The notes beneath the pieces are model-generated. The model was given only the letters and a program-made list of their open reading frames with translations, searched no databases and was not told the origin of the DNA. Positions 37,010 through 47,776 of a stretch of 64,000 bases of DNA are shown one piece after another (position 1 is the first letter of the stretch; each line of letters starts with the position of its first letter). The DNA is taken from contig QJPP01000449.1 of the NCBI GenBank assembly GCA_003996215.1, positions 62,001 to 126,000 on the forward strand, given 5' to 3'. The DNA is from Jaltomata sinuosa. Taxonomy: Eukaryota; Streptophyta; Magnoliopsida; Solanales; Solanaceae. The translations under genes and the position numbers were made by a program.

Positions 37010-39250
37010 TGTCACGACCCAACCCGTCGTGAGTGGCACTCAACCAACCCCCGGATGAGTGAACCAATAGAGTTCAACCCTTGACTAGACTAACAGCCTA
37101 AAACCAGCAAGCGAAAATTAAACTAACAGTCAAACAATTCAATAACTAAACATAATTATTATCCTGCGGAAAATCCCTCCTAGGAACTGAAAGTCATTGT
37201 ACCAAACATCAATACCAAATATCTAGAATACGGGGATGCAACCTCAAAAGACAAAATGAATTAGTTTTAAGTCCGAAACAAATGGACTGAAACTCTAAGA
37301 TAACCCAAGGTAGCTCGAAACAAGCAGCTCACCCTTGAAAGTCAAAAATCGTCGGTGCTAGATGCGAGGTCGCGTCTCAGTCGCTGGTAGATTTCTTGTA
37401 CTCACCAAAAGAAAGACAAGTGCAGTATCAGTACACCACCATTGTGTACTGGTAGTATCATCAGCCAGTTTCCAAGTAAACAGTATATATAACAGTACAA
37501 CATATACAAGTAAATATATGGAAAATATGCAACAAGTATACAGGCCCTAGACTACAAGTCTCTACCTACCTTGTCCCAGCATGAAATCCATCTCTTACAG
37601 TTCTATACCACGAACATGAGCCATTAACTATACCCCTCAGTCTAGCCAGAACTCACCCTGGAATCCCCTCTAGACACATACCAAAGTAATGATTCAACTA
37701 GGCCTAAACCAAGACCAACACAGCAGTTAAACAAGTTCCCGGCCAGTCAAGGACCACCAACAATAGCACCTTTAACTAGACAACCCGGTCCACTCACGGA
37801 ACCAATACCAAGTATCACCTTCAGTAAAACAACCCGGTCCACTCACAGAACCAATATCAACCAATGCAATACAATAGTCAATGAAATAATGCAAGATGCA
37901 ATAAAGTAAACCCGTACCAGGCGTGGTACCCGTGCCAACCGAATGTTATACTCGTATCAGGCGTGGTACCCATGCCAACCATTTATTATACCCGTACAAG
38001 GTGTGGTACCCCAGTCAACCAAATGTCAATAACCATAGTCAATATATGAACACATACAACTTGTAAAACCAACAAGTAAAACCGTTCAATCACAGACTGT
38101 AAACAGGAACCTAGACATTCCACACAGTTTCCCTAAGCAATGTAATGCATACAATAACTTAGATATGAGTACATGAATATAAACATTCACAGAAAATCAT
38201 AAGCCATCACCTACCTCGAAATGTTCCAAGCTCTATTCGACCCGAGCTTTCCCGTGTTCCGGATTCCTCTCTCGTTCTTGGTCTAAAAACAACACACAAG
38301 ACATATAGTTAACACCCAAGGCCTGTAAATTACCCGGATTATACTAAATCCCCAAACCCCAGGCCACCCATGATCATCCCACCCCTTTCCCAGGCTTTTC
38401 CACCGTTAATTCTCCTAGTTCTATCATCTTTTACGGATAAAACAGGGAATTAAACAACCTATGATCATAATAATGTACTTTAATCCATACCTAAGAACTC
38501 ACATGCTTGGAACCCCCCTTCCTTCCCCGAATTCCACAATTCCTAGGTTATGCCAACCTTTCTCCAAATTCCCTCCTAGCAATTCTACCGCATAGGAAAC
38601 GTAATCCAAAGGTTGGGGAATGAAAACTTTACCTTAGGGAAGAATTTTGATGGAGAAAGGAAGAAAAATGCTTGGAATTGCCTAGCCCTTCTCCCAAAAC
38701 GAACTTGAGAAAAACTAAATATTTTGGGAGTTGTTTCTGCATTAAAAACCCGTCAGCCCGCTATAGCGGTCCCCGCTCCGCTATAGCGGTATCTCACTGC
38801 TATAGCGGTCTTAAGTAGGTTGACCGCCCTTTGACCGTCGCTATAGAAGTAATTTCTACCGCTATAGCGGTGGCCTCTATCGCACGTGACCGTTCTCATC
38901 ACAGACAGAAAGTTCGGAAATCTGCCAGTTTTTGCCATTTCACAACACACTTGTTTCCCCCCAACGTCCTGAAATAACCCTTTCACATCAAATGCGATTC
39001 TGGGATTTCTACTTACCCAAATACGATTCTAAAAAGTCCCCCGGACTCCTTTATGTCTTGGCTACGTGGAAAACTAGCTCAATCCAAGACACCCTAACCC
39101 ATCTTTACCTAGATTTTCCTAGACTCTACATCGCTCCAAAACTGGTCGAGGCTAGCCTAGACCAGAATTTCAAGCTCCCAAACGCAGAGTTTTCTAACTC
39201 TAAAACTTAGCATGATGGAACTACTCGCAATGATGGATCCGATTGTTACA
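37010..39250 (-). repeat. 3' LTR of element C (2241 bp)
   Basis: Plus-strand ends are TGTCACGACCC and GATTGTTACA. It closely resembles solo LTR I. It has three exact CCGCTATAGCGG palindromes (38758, 38778, 38859) and three reversed GGTACC repeats (about 37915-38030). Confidence 0.92.
38758..38870. repeat. CCGCTATAGCGG palindrome cluster in LTR C
   Basis: Exact 12-bp palindromes lie at 38758-38769, 38778-38789 and 38859-38870, with one-base variants between them. Confidence 0.95.
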
Positions 39251-39300
39251 ACAAATACTAATTTACCCATCGTTAATCCCCGAATGATCAACTCGAAATT
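39251..39300 (-). other. Polypurine region of element C
   Basis: On the minus strand the DNA before the LTR reads ATTCGGGGATTAACGATGGG then TAAATTAGTATTTGT. The same string, with few changes, precedes the 3' LTRs of D, A and J. Confidence 0.75.
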
Positions 39301-39336
39301 ACAGAAATAAAAGAAAGGAAGTGTAGTACCTGAATC

Positions 39337-39440
39337 CTCAAACAATTGAGGGTACTTATCCCGCATGTCCTTCTCAGTTTCCCAAGTGGCTTCCTCAACC
39401 GGACGATGCTTCTACTGAATCTTCACCATATCAATCACCT
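39337..39440 (-). pseudogene. Chromodomain remnant of element C
   Basis: The minus strand encodes VEEATWETEKDMRDKYPQLF, the end of a chromovirus chromodomain. It directly follows RNase H-side sequence, because the integrase has been deleted near 39450. Confidence 0.75.
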
Positions 39441-40217
39441 TTTTCCTCAACTTTCGGACATCCCGAGCAAGTGCATGAACTTGGCCTCCAAAGCCCGAAT
39501 CTCCTTAGCCAATGGTCGTTTGGACGCCCCCAAATAAGCCAATCTATCTATGCTAACAGTTTTCCGGCTCAATGCGTCTGCCACCGCATTAGCCTTACCC
39601 AGATGGTACTGAATTGTCACATCATAATCCTTCAATAACTCCATCCATCTCCTCTGCCTCAGATTCAAATCCTTCTGAGTGAAAACGTGCTGCAGACTGC
39701 GATGATCTGTGAATACCTCACACTTGACACCATAAATATAGTGTCTCCAGATTTTCAATGCAAAAACCACCGCTTCCAACTCTAAATCGTGAGTCAGATA
39801 ATTCCTCTCATGCACCTTCAAATGCCTGGATGCATAGGCTATCACATTCCTGTCCTACATCAACACAACGCCCAAACCAGAATGTGAAGCATCACAGTAA
39901 ATAACAAAGTCTTTACCTTCAACCGATAAGGACAAAATAGGGGCTATGGTCAAAAGTGTCTTGAGCTTTTGGAAGCTCTCCTCGCACTTGTCGGACCACA
40001 TGAATGATACCTCCTTCTGTGTTAGCCTGGTCAGGTGAGTAGCAATAGAAGCAAAATTCTTAACAAACCTCCGATAGTACCCCGCGAGCCCAATAAAACT
40101 CCTCACCTCGGTCATAGAGCTAGGCCGAACCCAACTCTTGACTGCCTCAATTTTCTGGGGATCCACTATAACCCCTTTTTCTAACACTACATGCCCCAAG
40201 AATGCCATAAAAATCAA
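39441..40217 (-). pseudogene. RNase H and connection domain of element C
   Basis: Motifs in order: AFLGHVVLEKGVIVDPQKIE, FIGLAGYYRRFVKNF, FVIYCDASHSGLGVVLM, a stop, VIAYASRHLKVHERNYLTHD, HYIYGVKCEVFTDHRSLQH and LGKANAVADALSRK. The RNase H acidic residues in YCDAS, DLELEA and the later TDHRSL are kept. A stop at the tether after VVLM breaks the frame. Confidence 0.9.
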
Positions 40218-40223
40218 CCAAAA

Positions 40224-41020
40224 CTAGCACTTAGTGAATTTTGCATAAAGCTTTTGGTGCCTCAAGATATCCAGCACAATACGAAGATGATTAGCATGCT
40301 CCTCCCTACTCTTAGAGTAGATCAAAATATCATCAATGAACACGATAATGAAAGAATCCAAGTAAGACTTAAACACCCCACTCATCAAACTCATGAATGT
40401 TGCCGGTGCATTAGTCAAACCAAATGACATTACTAGAAACTCGTAATGTCCATACCGAGTCTGAAAAGCAGTTTTCGGAATGTCCTTAGGTCTAATCTTT
40501 AGTTGATGGTACCCCGACCTCAAGTCGATTTTTGAGAACATTGATGCACCCTGAAGCTGGTCAAACAAATCATCTATACGGGGTAGAGGGTACTTATTCC
40601 GGATGGTCACCTTGTTCAACTGCCTATAATATATGCACATCCGCATACTACCATCCTTCTTCTTTACAAACAAGACCGGGGCACCCCAAGGTGAAGAACT
40701 GGGACGTATAAATCCCTTATCTAGGAGTTCCTGCAACTGAGTCTTAAGTTCCCTTAACTCTGCCGGAGCCATTCTATACGGAGGAATGGAAATGGGATGA
40801 GTGCCTGGCTCCAAATCAATACAAAAATTATGTCTCTGTCCGGAGGCATGCCAGGCAAGTCCGCTGGAAACACCTCTAAAAATTCAGAAACCACTGGAAC
40901 TGACTCAATAGGAGGAGACTCCACACTATCATCCCGGAGAAGAGCCAAGAAGGCTAGACACCCCCTCTCCACTAGCTTCCTAGCCTGAACAAACGATATA
41001 ACTGGCTTAGGCCTGTACAC
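40224..41020 (-). pseudogene. Reverse transcriptase of element C
   Basis: The linker ESVPVVSEFLEVFPADLPG precedes the RT core: GFIRPSSSPWGAPVLFVKKK, FSKIDLRSGYHQL, FGLTNAPATFM and the catalytic VFIDDILIYSKS. The core is open over about 195 codons, interrupted only by a frame change near 40800 and a stop near 40224. This is the best preserved RT in the window. Confidence 0.93.
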
Positions 41021-41487
41021 ACCTTCCCACTATAGTCTATCCTTACCCAGAATTTCTAGAGCCACAGTCTTGGTGTTACAGTTCAACACAGCATGATAAG
41101 AAGATAGCCAGGTCATACCCAAGATAATATCAAAATCAGCCATATCCAGGATTACCAAGTCTACCCAAGTATGTTACCCCACAAAAACAACAGAACAGTC
41201 ATGATATACATGAGTCACAACCACCGACTCTCCCACTGGGATAGAAACATAGATAGGGGAATCAAGGATATCACAGGTCAAACCCAGCCCCAAAGCAAAA
41301 CTCACAGACACATAAGAATATGTAGAACCTGGGTCAAATAATACCGAAGTCATTTTATCACAGACAAGAATAGTACTTATGATCACCGTATCTGAGGCTT
41401 CTACCTCAGTCCTTCCTGGAAAAGCATAGCAATGTGCTTGATCATCAATCAAGGAAACTTCCTGGGCCGGCTGCGCTGCACCCCTAA
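41021..41487 (-). pseudogene. Protease of element C
   Basis: The active-site block reads SVLFDPGSTYSYVSVSFA, keeping the catalytic Asp, and is followed by FDIILGMTWLSSYHAVLNC. A stop follows VVFVG. Upstream, only a few codons remain before the deletion junction at about 41487. Confidence 0.88.
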
Positions 41488-41640
41488 ACCATCTTTACCT
41501 AGATATCCCTAGACTCTACCTCACTCCAAAATTGGCCGAGGCTAGCCTAGCCCAGATTTTCAAACTCCCAAACCTGGAGTTTTCTAACTCTAAAACTTGG
41601 CACGACGGAACTATCCATAATGACGGACCCGGTCATTACA
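41488..41640 (-). repeat. 5' LTR remnant of element C (153 bp)
   Basis: Homologous to 39098-39250. Only the outer 153 bp of this LTR survives; the rest, with the primer site and gag, was deleted. Confidence 0.9.
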
Positions 41641-43457
41641 AAGTCTAACATGAATAGTTAAATATTTTAGCTTCATGTGTGTTTGGAATAATGGAATCCT
41701 TTAAATTAATGTGTGAAGTGTTCCAGAGAATAAAACTTATCTTTTTTTTTCATCTTTATAGTAAGTTTGTTTTAACGGACATGGTTAATATTTTCCCCCA
41801 TTTCTTTAGCTTTAACAACCTTTATTCCCTATCCCTAAGTACGTTTCACTTCTAAAATTGTTCCAATCTTGTTCACCCCGACAAGGAGATTGAATGAAGG
41901 GTGTATGTTTGATGATCTTAAGATTCAAGTATGGTATATAAGTTAATCTTCTTTTCCATCTTTTACTAATGGATCATTTTGTGGTTGATAATTTTACATG
42001 GTTAGCTATCTTATTTATGGGTTTAAGATTTTTAAGTTCATTTTGCTTGAGCTCGGCGGTGTTTTATTTAAGGCCACGAACATGTTTTGTCTTCACTGCA
42101 TCTGATAATTTATTTTTCAAAATCGAATTAGCTTACTTCTCTTTAACTTTTTTTCAAGTCGCAGTTTGCATCCGAGATTCACCTAAAATGTATGCGGGTT
42201 TACTGTTTGCATATATGTTCACGTTTGAGAATTTGCAATTCTCATTGACATAAGCTTAACTCCATAAATTCTCTCTTATGTAAAGAAAGATTTATATAAG
42301 ATTGAGTGGTATTAATAAGTTTAAGTAGTGATTTGCTTTCATTTGCATGATTGAAGCTTTGAGTTTCACTGCGTGACATTAATAATTCTCATCTAATTTA
42401 ATACTTAGCATTTTAGAAGTGTTCTGAAACTTAGTTATTGATAGCAGTTGTTTAGAATTTGCATGATGTTTTGAATTAGCTGCTTATTAATTCACATTTC
42501 TGTTTTCAAGCATAAACTTTGCTCGAGTCCAATTGGACTCCCCATTCCATTGCATTCGATCATCTTCGAGTCAACCTCCACAATTCATCAAAAGGGGAAG
42601 CTAATATTGGGGCCTAAAGGCCTAAACAAAGATGCAGCAGATTGCAGCCATATGAAATGGGGCAACCAACCAGCCTATTAACACCAAAATGAATGGCAAA
42701 ACAGTAGCAACAGCTCACGGCAAAGAGCCAAACTTGGGGGCTCAATTTCAATTCTCTCTTTACTTGTTTATTTTGTGTATTTATTGCTTAAATGCTTAGC
42801 TCTTTAATGACTTAGATGAATACTCAAGAGAGTTCAATTTGTTTATCCATTTTCTTCATTCATTTTTGTGGGATGATTAATTACCTATTGATTTACTTCA
42901 AGCCTCATTTAGGCAAACGTTAACTCGAAAGAATAATTTGGGGAATTTTTTATATCCCTTCATAGTTATTAAGAGGTTCCAATCCATGTTTAGGAAATTG
43001 GGTTAACTATTTAACTCAAAAACTTAAATGGGATAAATGTTGAAAATTAGAATTATTTTGAAACTTCGACATTTAGTTTATTTCACTTTAAAGAATAAAA
43101 TTAATGAACACGTTTTTGATAAATTCTATTCCTTCTAAATAAGATTTTTCTTAAAATAACTTAACATTTTCAAAATTAGCCAAATATTTTAAATTCGTTG
43201 GGAATCACGCTTTGTAGATTTTTGAAAGTGCCTAACACCTTCTTTTGAATTTAACTTGAACCCTTACCCTCTCTCTAGTTTTTAATAAAAGGTTTTTCTT
43301 AAAAATTACCTTTTAAATGGTTTCTTAATTTTCCTAAAATTAAGTGGCGACTCTCTCTTTTTACACTCTTCTTTAAATTATTTTTTCTAAAAAAAAAAAA
43401 AAAATTGCCACGAAAGTTACGAAGTAATTTTTGAATTATTCAAAAATGAACATAACA

Positions 43458-44177
43458 AGTGTGATCCTCAGGCACCCCAGCTCGCCGGCATAGCTCGGAC
43501 ACCAAACCCGGAAGATAGGGGCTCTTCCTATGACCCTGGTAAAAATCTTTCCACTCGGAGATGATTTGTTCCCCTACATTCATAATGATTCCCTGTATAG
43601 CACAAGCAATAACCAGGGCCTGGGCATAAGTCACACCAGTCTTGTTACCCGACAGGCAGATTCTTTGGGATACCAAGTTTAACCACCTCCTAGCATTAGC
43701 AGAGAAGTAAGCACTAGTGATGCACTCGAGACTGGGCCAGTAGACCTAATCTCTGAATTCTGCATCTACCAGGGTATCTCTCAACCATGTTATATCCCAA
43801 AGTCTATCCTTGGCCTCGTAGGCAGCATTCAAAACATAAGGCACTCCTAGAACCTCATTGGGAGTACGGGTGTCCACCAGAACATCTACCCTTCGGATTC
43901 GGATAGTTGGGTTGGATTCATCCCAATGGACGATAGGAAGGATAGCATAGAAATTCTGCACCTAGCATGTTCATACGGGAGGGGGAGCCACTAGCAATGA
44001 ATCCCAGTTGAGCTCTCAAACTCCGTGATGAAAGGCGGATGCATTTTCGTCCATACTTGTCAGTTTGCACCCCCTCTCATAGAGAAAGCCCAGTCTTCGG
44101 TGATCCATGAACCTCTTTCGACTAGCTTTGTCGGGGAAACGCTCATAAGGATATACGGGCAATTATCCTTTAGCCAT
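43458..44177 (-). pseudogene. Antisense ORF of element A, N-terminal part (putative plant transposon protein-like)
   Basis: Reading the minus strand from ATG at 44177 gives a recognisable protein with motifs VYPYERFPDKASRKRFMD, YAILPIVHWDESNPTIRIR, NEVLGVPYVLNAAYEAK, ITWLRDTLVDAEFRD, ACAIQGIIMNVGEQIISEWK and GLVSELCRRAGVP. This resembles the plant family annotated 'putative plant transposon protein' (PF20167, from memory). Five stops interrupt it, including one at codon 5. It runs opposite to the LTR direction. Element B cuts it at 43458; the frame resumes at 35518 in the same phase when the duplicated target is counted once. Its function is unknown; it lacks RT or integrase motifs. Confidence 0.72.
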
Positions 44178-45332
44178 TGGTTGTAATAACCTGCAATGTA
44201 ACAAGAAGGTGGGATTAGAACTCGATAAGGCATAAGGGATTAAGAAAAAGGGGAAATTTTTTCTAAGTGTCAGCTTAGGGAGCTACAGGTTCGCAGCCTT
44301 CCGCTATAGCGGACGATCGTCCGCCATAGCGGAACTTCCATAGCGGAAAAATATCTATCCTAGCGAGACCGCAATAGAAGAGCCCAACTGCTATAGCGGT
44401 ATTCATCATCCCAGAAGCTTCAAGGGGTGCAACAATGGCGCCCCTTGAACTAAAATTTCATTTTTAACAATCCAAGTTCAGATCAATGCTTCTAAAGTAT
44501 TCTATTACAGTTTTCTATAAAAATTTAGGCATTATAACCCCTAAATTTCATCCAAATCGCAAGTTTATTCAAGAATAACCCTTCACCTCCCACACTATTT
44601 TTGGCCTATTTTCGACCAAAAGTTGCATAATCTTTTTGCCCAGAATGTTGGGGAGGTGTTGTAAACGTAAGGAAAGCATCAATGCTTCGAAAATTTAACA
44701 TATAATCAAACCCAAGTTCAAGTTCAAAACCAAACTACAATGTATCGCCAAAGTCACTATTCTCTACCACAATATTATCTATAATCATGCGGGGAAGTAA
44801 AGTAGCAAGTGATGATGATTGTTACCCAGAAATTTTGACGTCAAAAGCGTAGTGATCGGGAGAAAAAAGTAGAGTTTGAGTTGAAAATAGGAGAGAATAG
44901 GGAGAAACCCCATTTCTCTCCTACTTCAATCTGTTACCAACCGCTATAGCGGTCGGTACTCCACTATAGTGAAACCGCCATAGCAGTATAATATTCGGTA
45001 TAGCAGACGACAGTCAATTTTTAGAAAGGAAAGGTTCTCCCGAGTCCATTCGAATTCCTCCACTCCAACGTGATACGAGACCCTAGATTTCTTGTGTACT
45101 CAGAATGAGGGACCATGAAATATTCCTTGGGTAGTTCAGAAATTCTTTGTCAAAGCGAGATAATATTATTGCTTCCTTTTTGTCAGTACAACTAATTAGG
45201 GGGAAGTTTTGTAACTTGCGTAGGTTCATAATTATGTGGTCACATAGGACAGTAAGGGTCCCGGGCTAATTCTTTTTCTTTTTTGATATTTGGGATCGTT
45301 CGGGAATGAACGATGGGTAAATTGGTATATGT
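44178..45332 (+). other. 3' internal region and polypurine region of element A
   Basis: It contains exact CCGCTATAGCGG at 44301-44312 and 44941-44952, with variants around. It ends in GGGAATGAACGATGGGTAAA then TTGGTATATG at the LTR. On the minus strand it would be the promoter side of the antisense ORF. No other frame is supported. Confidence 0.75.
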
Positions 45333-47776
45333 TGTAACGACCAGATTCGTTATTATTTTAGGAATCACGAAGTTGAAAATTTCAAGAATTAATTAAAATT
45401 ATGGTTGTATTAAGTGGGGTGACGTGATAGAAAATTTTAGATTTTTGGAAATTATCTAGGCTGATGTCACTCCGCTATAGTGGTATTTATTCCACTATAG
45501 AGGTGCCTCCATAGTGGAAGGTCAACCGCTATAGCAGAGGGACGAGAGGAAGTAGCCTCAAGACGGGTTTTAATAAAAGAATTATCCTTCTCAGTTGGAA
45601 ACCATACGAGGGTTTCTCCAAAAAACCTTTCTAGGCTGCTCTAAGTCTTGGGAGCCATGAAGAGGAGGCATTCCAGCTAAAAGGATGTGAAACTATAAAT
45701 TTGGGCCTGCAGAATTACCAGGGAATGCCTTCATAAAGCCAGAAAGGGCATGGAATAGCTGATTGGCATCCAGGTAGGCTAGGTTTTCTTTACAGAGTAG
45801 ATTTAACCGCTTTCATTTCCTATTTATTGTGTAGAATGAAAGGGAGAAACCATGCTTAGACCTTCGAGAATGGAGTCTGGAGGAAGAATGTTGGGTTGTT
45901 TGGTTGAACTGGAAATAGTAGATTCGTGATAATGCGTTGTGACATTCTTGGAGTATACTTATTTTGGTATAGTTTTGCTAATGAAATGCAGGGACTAGAA
46001 TGTCAGGAAGGTTTAGGGAACTGAGAAGGGTTGATAATTAACTAATGTGTAAGGAACGGAAGTTCCGGGAAATGAATTGGTAGAATTAGAATATCATAAT
46101 GGCTGTATTTCCAAGGCTATGGGAGGTTTTTCCATGTTGTATCTAGGTCTTAGAGGAGGGTCAGGTATTACGGTATCTAATAGCATGTTTAAAGGGGTGA
46201 TTCGGGGTTAGTCTTTGGACAAGATTTAACAGCTCATTGTTCCCAGAATAGGGTAGGTGATGGTTATTGATTCATGTATGCATTGTATATTTGTGTACTT
46301 TTGTCTAAGTGTTGTATGAGTTGCATGCTTAGGAAATGAGTTAGGAATGTCTAAGGGTCCTGGTATCAGTCTTGTGAAATGAACTAGGTGTTATAGCTTG
46401 TTGGTTTACAAGTTTGATTATTCATTGTTTGTGACTGTGGATTCTGTGTGACATTTGGTTAGCTCGGGTACCACACCTGGTACAGGTTTACTAACGGTTG
46501 GCTCGGGTACCAAGCCTGATATGGGTATACTAATGGTTGTCTCAGGTACCACGCTTAGTATGGGAAATTCATAATGGTTGGCTAGGGTACTACGCCTGGC
46601 ATGGGTTTATTTTATTTCATTGTTGTATTCTTGCGAAGGTTTCATGAGCGAACCGGGCTGTATTCTTGAATTGTGAAAATTTCATATGGTCCATAAGAGG
46701 CCAGGATATTATACTGATCTATATTTGGTCTTGGTGTAGACCGGGGTAGCCTGTTCAACATTTAGGTATGGTTAGGGGATCCTTGGAGGGTTCGAGTTAT
46801 GTGATTAAAAAGGGGTTTAGATGTAACTCTATGGTTGTCATGAAATGTGTCAATGGTGGCTAGGTGGATTTGGTATGGTTGATAAATTGGGGGGAAGACT
46901 AAGAGTTTGGGGTTGTAGTTGTTGGTGGTTATAAACAGGTTGGAAGGTTATCCTAGGGGTCCGTAAGGAGTCCGGACACTGGTAAGTAATACTACGGGTA
47001 TAAGTAGTTTAGTTGGGCAGTTAGCCAGGTTAAGCCTGAATGTCTAGTCAAGGAAGTTGACTTGGGTAAGGTAAGGGTAGTCTAGGTATGGACAGGGATA
47101 TTGGTAAAGGTTAGTGAGACTTGGGACATATAGTGGTAAGTGAGACTTGAGAAGTACTAGACGTCAGGGATAAGACTAGGGTGATGGAGTTGGCAGCAAA
47201 GGGTTAGGAAAGTTGGTTCTGAAGGGGGGGATTGATAAAGGCGATGAAGGGGGGATTAATAAAGGCGATTGTGAAAGGGGTTGAAGTATTTAACTGATGT
47301 ATTTTATCTTCATTTCTATATGATGGTAGGAGCGAATTCGGTTCAACCGATGATGCCTACCCATATGTGTGTTTATACTGATTCTACTATTGCTATACCT
47401 TTTTAGGTATAGTCTTGTTGCAGGGTTGGTGATGTTTCACAGGTTCAGGATGGCGGTGATCTTCCAGCAGATCCTACTTCTTTTCTATGGTGGGAGTTGT
47501 GTCCTCTTCAGCTATGTATCATCATTTAGTAGCTCTTGTACCAGCTTAGACTAGGTTCTAGGGAGGGTTGTCTCATATTGTAAATGATTTTTCGCAAGTT
47601 CTATAAGTCGTTTATTTTTCTGAAATTATTGTAAAGGAAGTTCCATGTATTCAAAAGGGTTTTATTTCATGATTTATGTTCTTTTTCTCTTTGCCTGTTG
47701 GTTCGGGTGGTAAGGATTCTCTTATCTAGGTGGATTAGAGTAGGTGCTCGCATGGCCTGGTAGTTGGGTCATGACA
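45333..47776 (+). repeat. 3' LTR of element A (2444 bp)
   Basis: It starts TGTAACGACCAG and ends GGTCATGACA. It has four GGTACC-type repeats (46455-46605) but only one unit of the GGTCTTGGTGTAG minisatellite (46733), unlike D, G and J. Confidence 0.92.
46455..46605 (+). repeat. GGTACC-bearing tandem repeat in A 3' LTR
   Basis: Four units at the same LTR position as in D. The fourth has GGTACT. Confidence 0.82.

Larger units (their letters stand above)
37010..41640 (-). mobile_element. Element C: deleted Ty3/Gypsy chromovirus
   Basis: It has perfect TSDs AAGTC (37005-37009 and 41641-41645). In its own direction it has a 153-bp remnant of the 5' LTR, then protease, RT, RNase H, a chromodomain remnant, the polypurine region and a complete 3' LTR. 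Gag, the primer site and the integrase core are deleted. The pol is less decayed than in element 1. It is the only family 2 element here that encodes replication proteins. Confidence 0.92.
35524..43457 (+). mobile_element. Element B: Ogre/Tat-like LTR, probably solo, split by C
   Basis: It starts TGTTGACACTCAATTTTGAC and ends AACATAACA. Flanks GGTGT (35519-35523) and AGTGT (43458-43462) form a duplication with one mismatch. Pieces 35524-37009 and 41646-43457 total about 3.3 kb. A TATA-like CCTATAAAAACCCTCC lies near 36448. The 3' part has AAGTGGCGACTCTCTC (about 43340), a feature I associate with Ogre/Tat LTR ends. No primer site or pol was found, so I call it a solo LTR. Confidence 0.7.
20379..47776 (+). 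mobile_element. Element A: non-autonomous, LARD-like LTR retrotransposon with an antisense ORF
   Basis: It is flanked by perfect TSDs GTTTT (20374-20378 and 47777-47781) within LTR E. The 5' LTR starts TGTAACGATC at 20379 and ends at about 33807; the 3' LTR is 45333-47776. A primer site follows at 33811 and a polypurine region precedes 45333. Subtracting nested insertions D, I and B leaves about 2.4 kb per LTR and 3.6 kb of internal DNA. The internal DNA has no gag or pol but has an antisense reading frame (44177 to 35090). Replication would need proteins from a helper. Confidence 0.88.

Noticed and set aside
41969..42253. 94-codon hydrophobic frame that could look like a membrane protein
   Set aside because: T-rich LTR sequence of B gives hydrophobic codons; no start context or homology.
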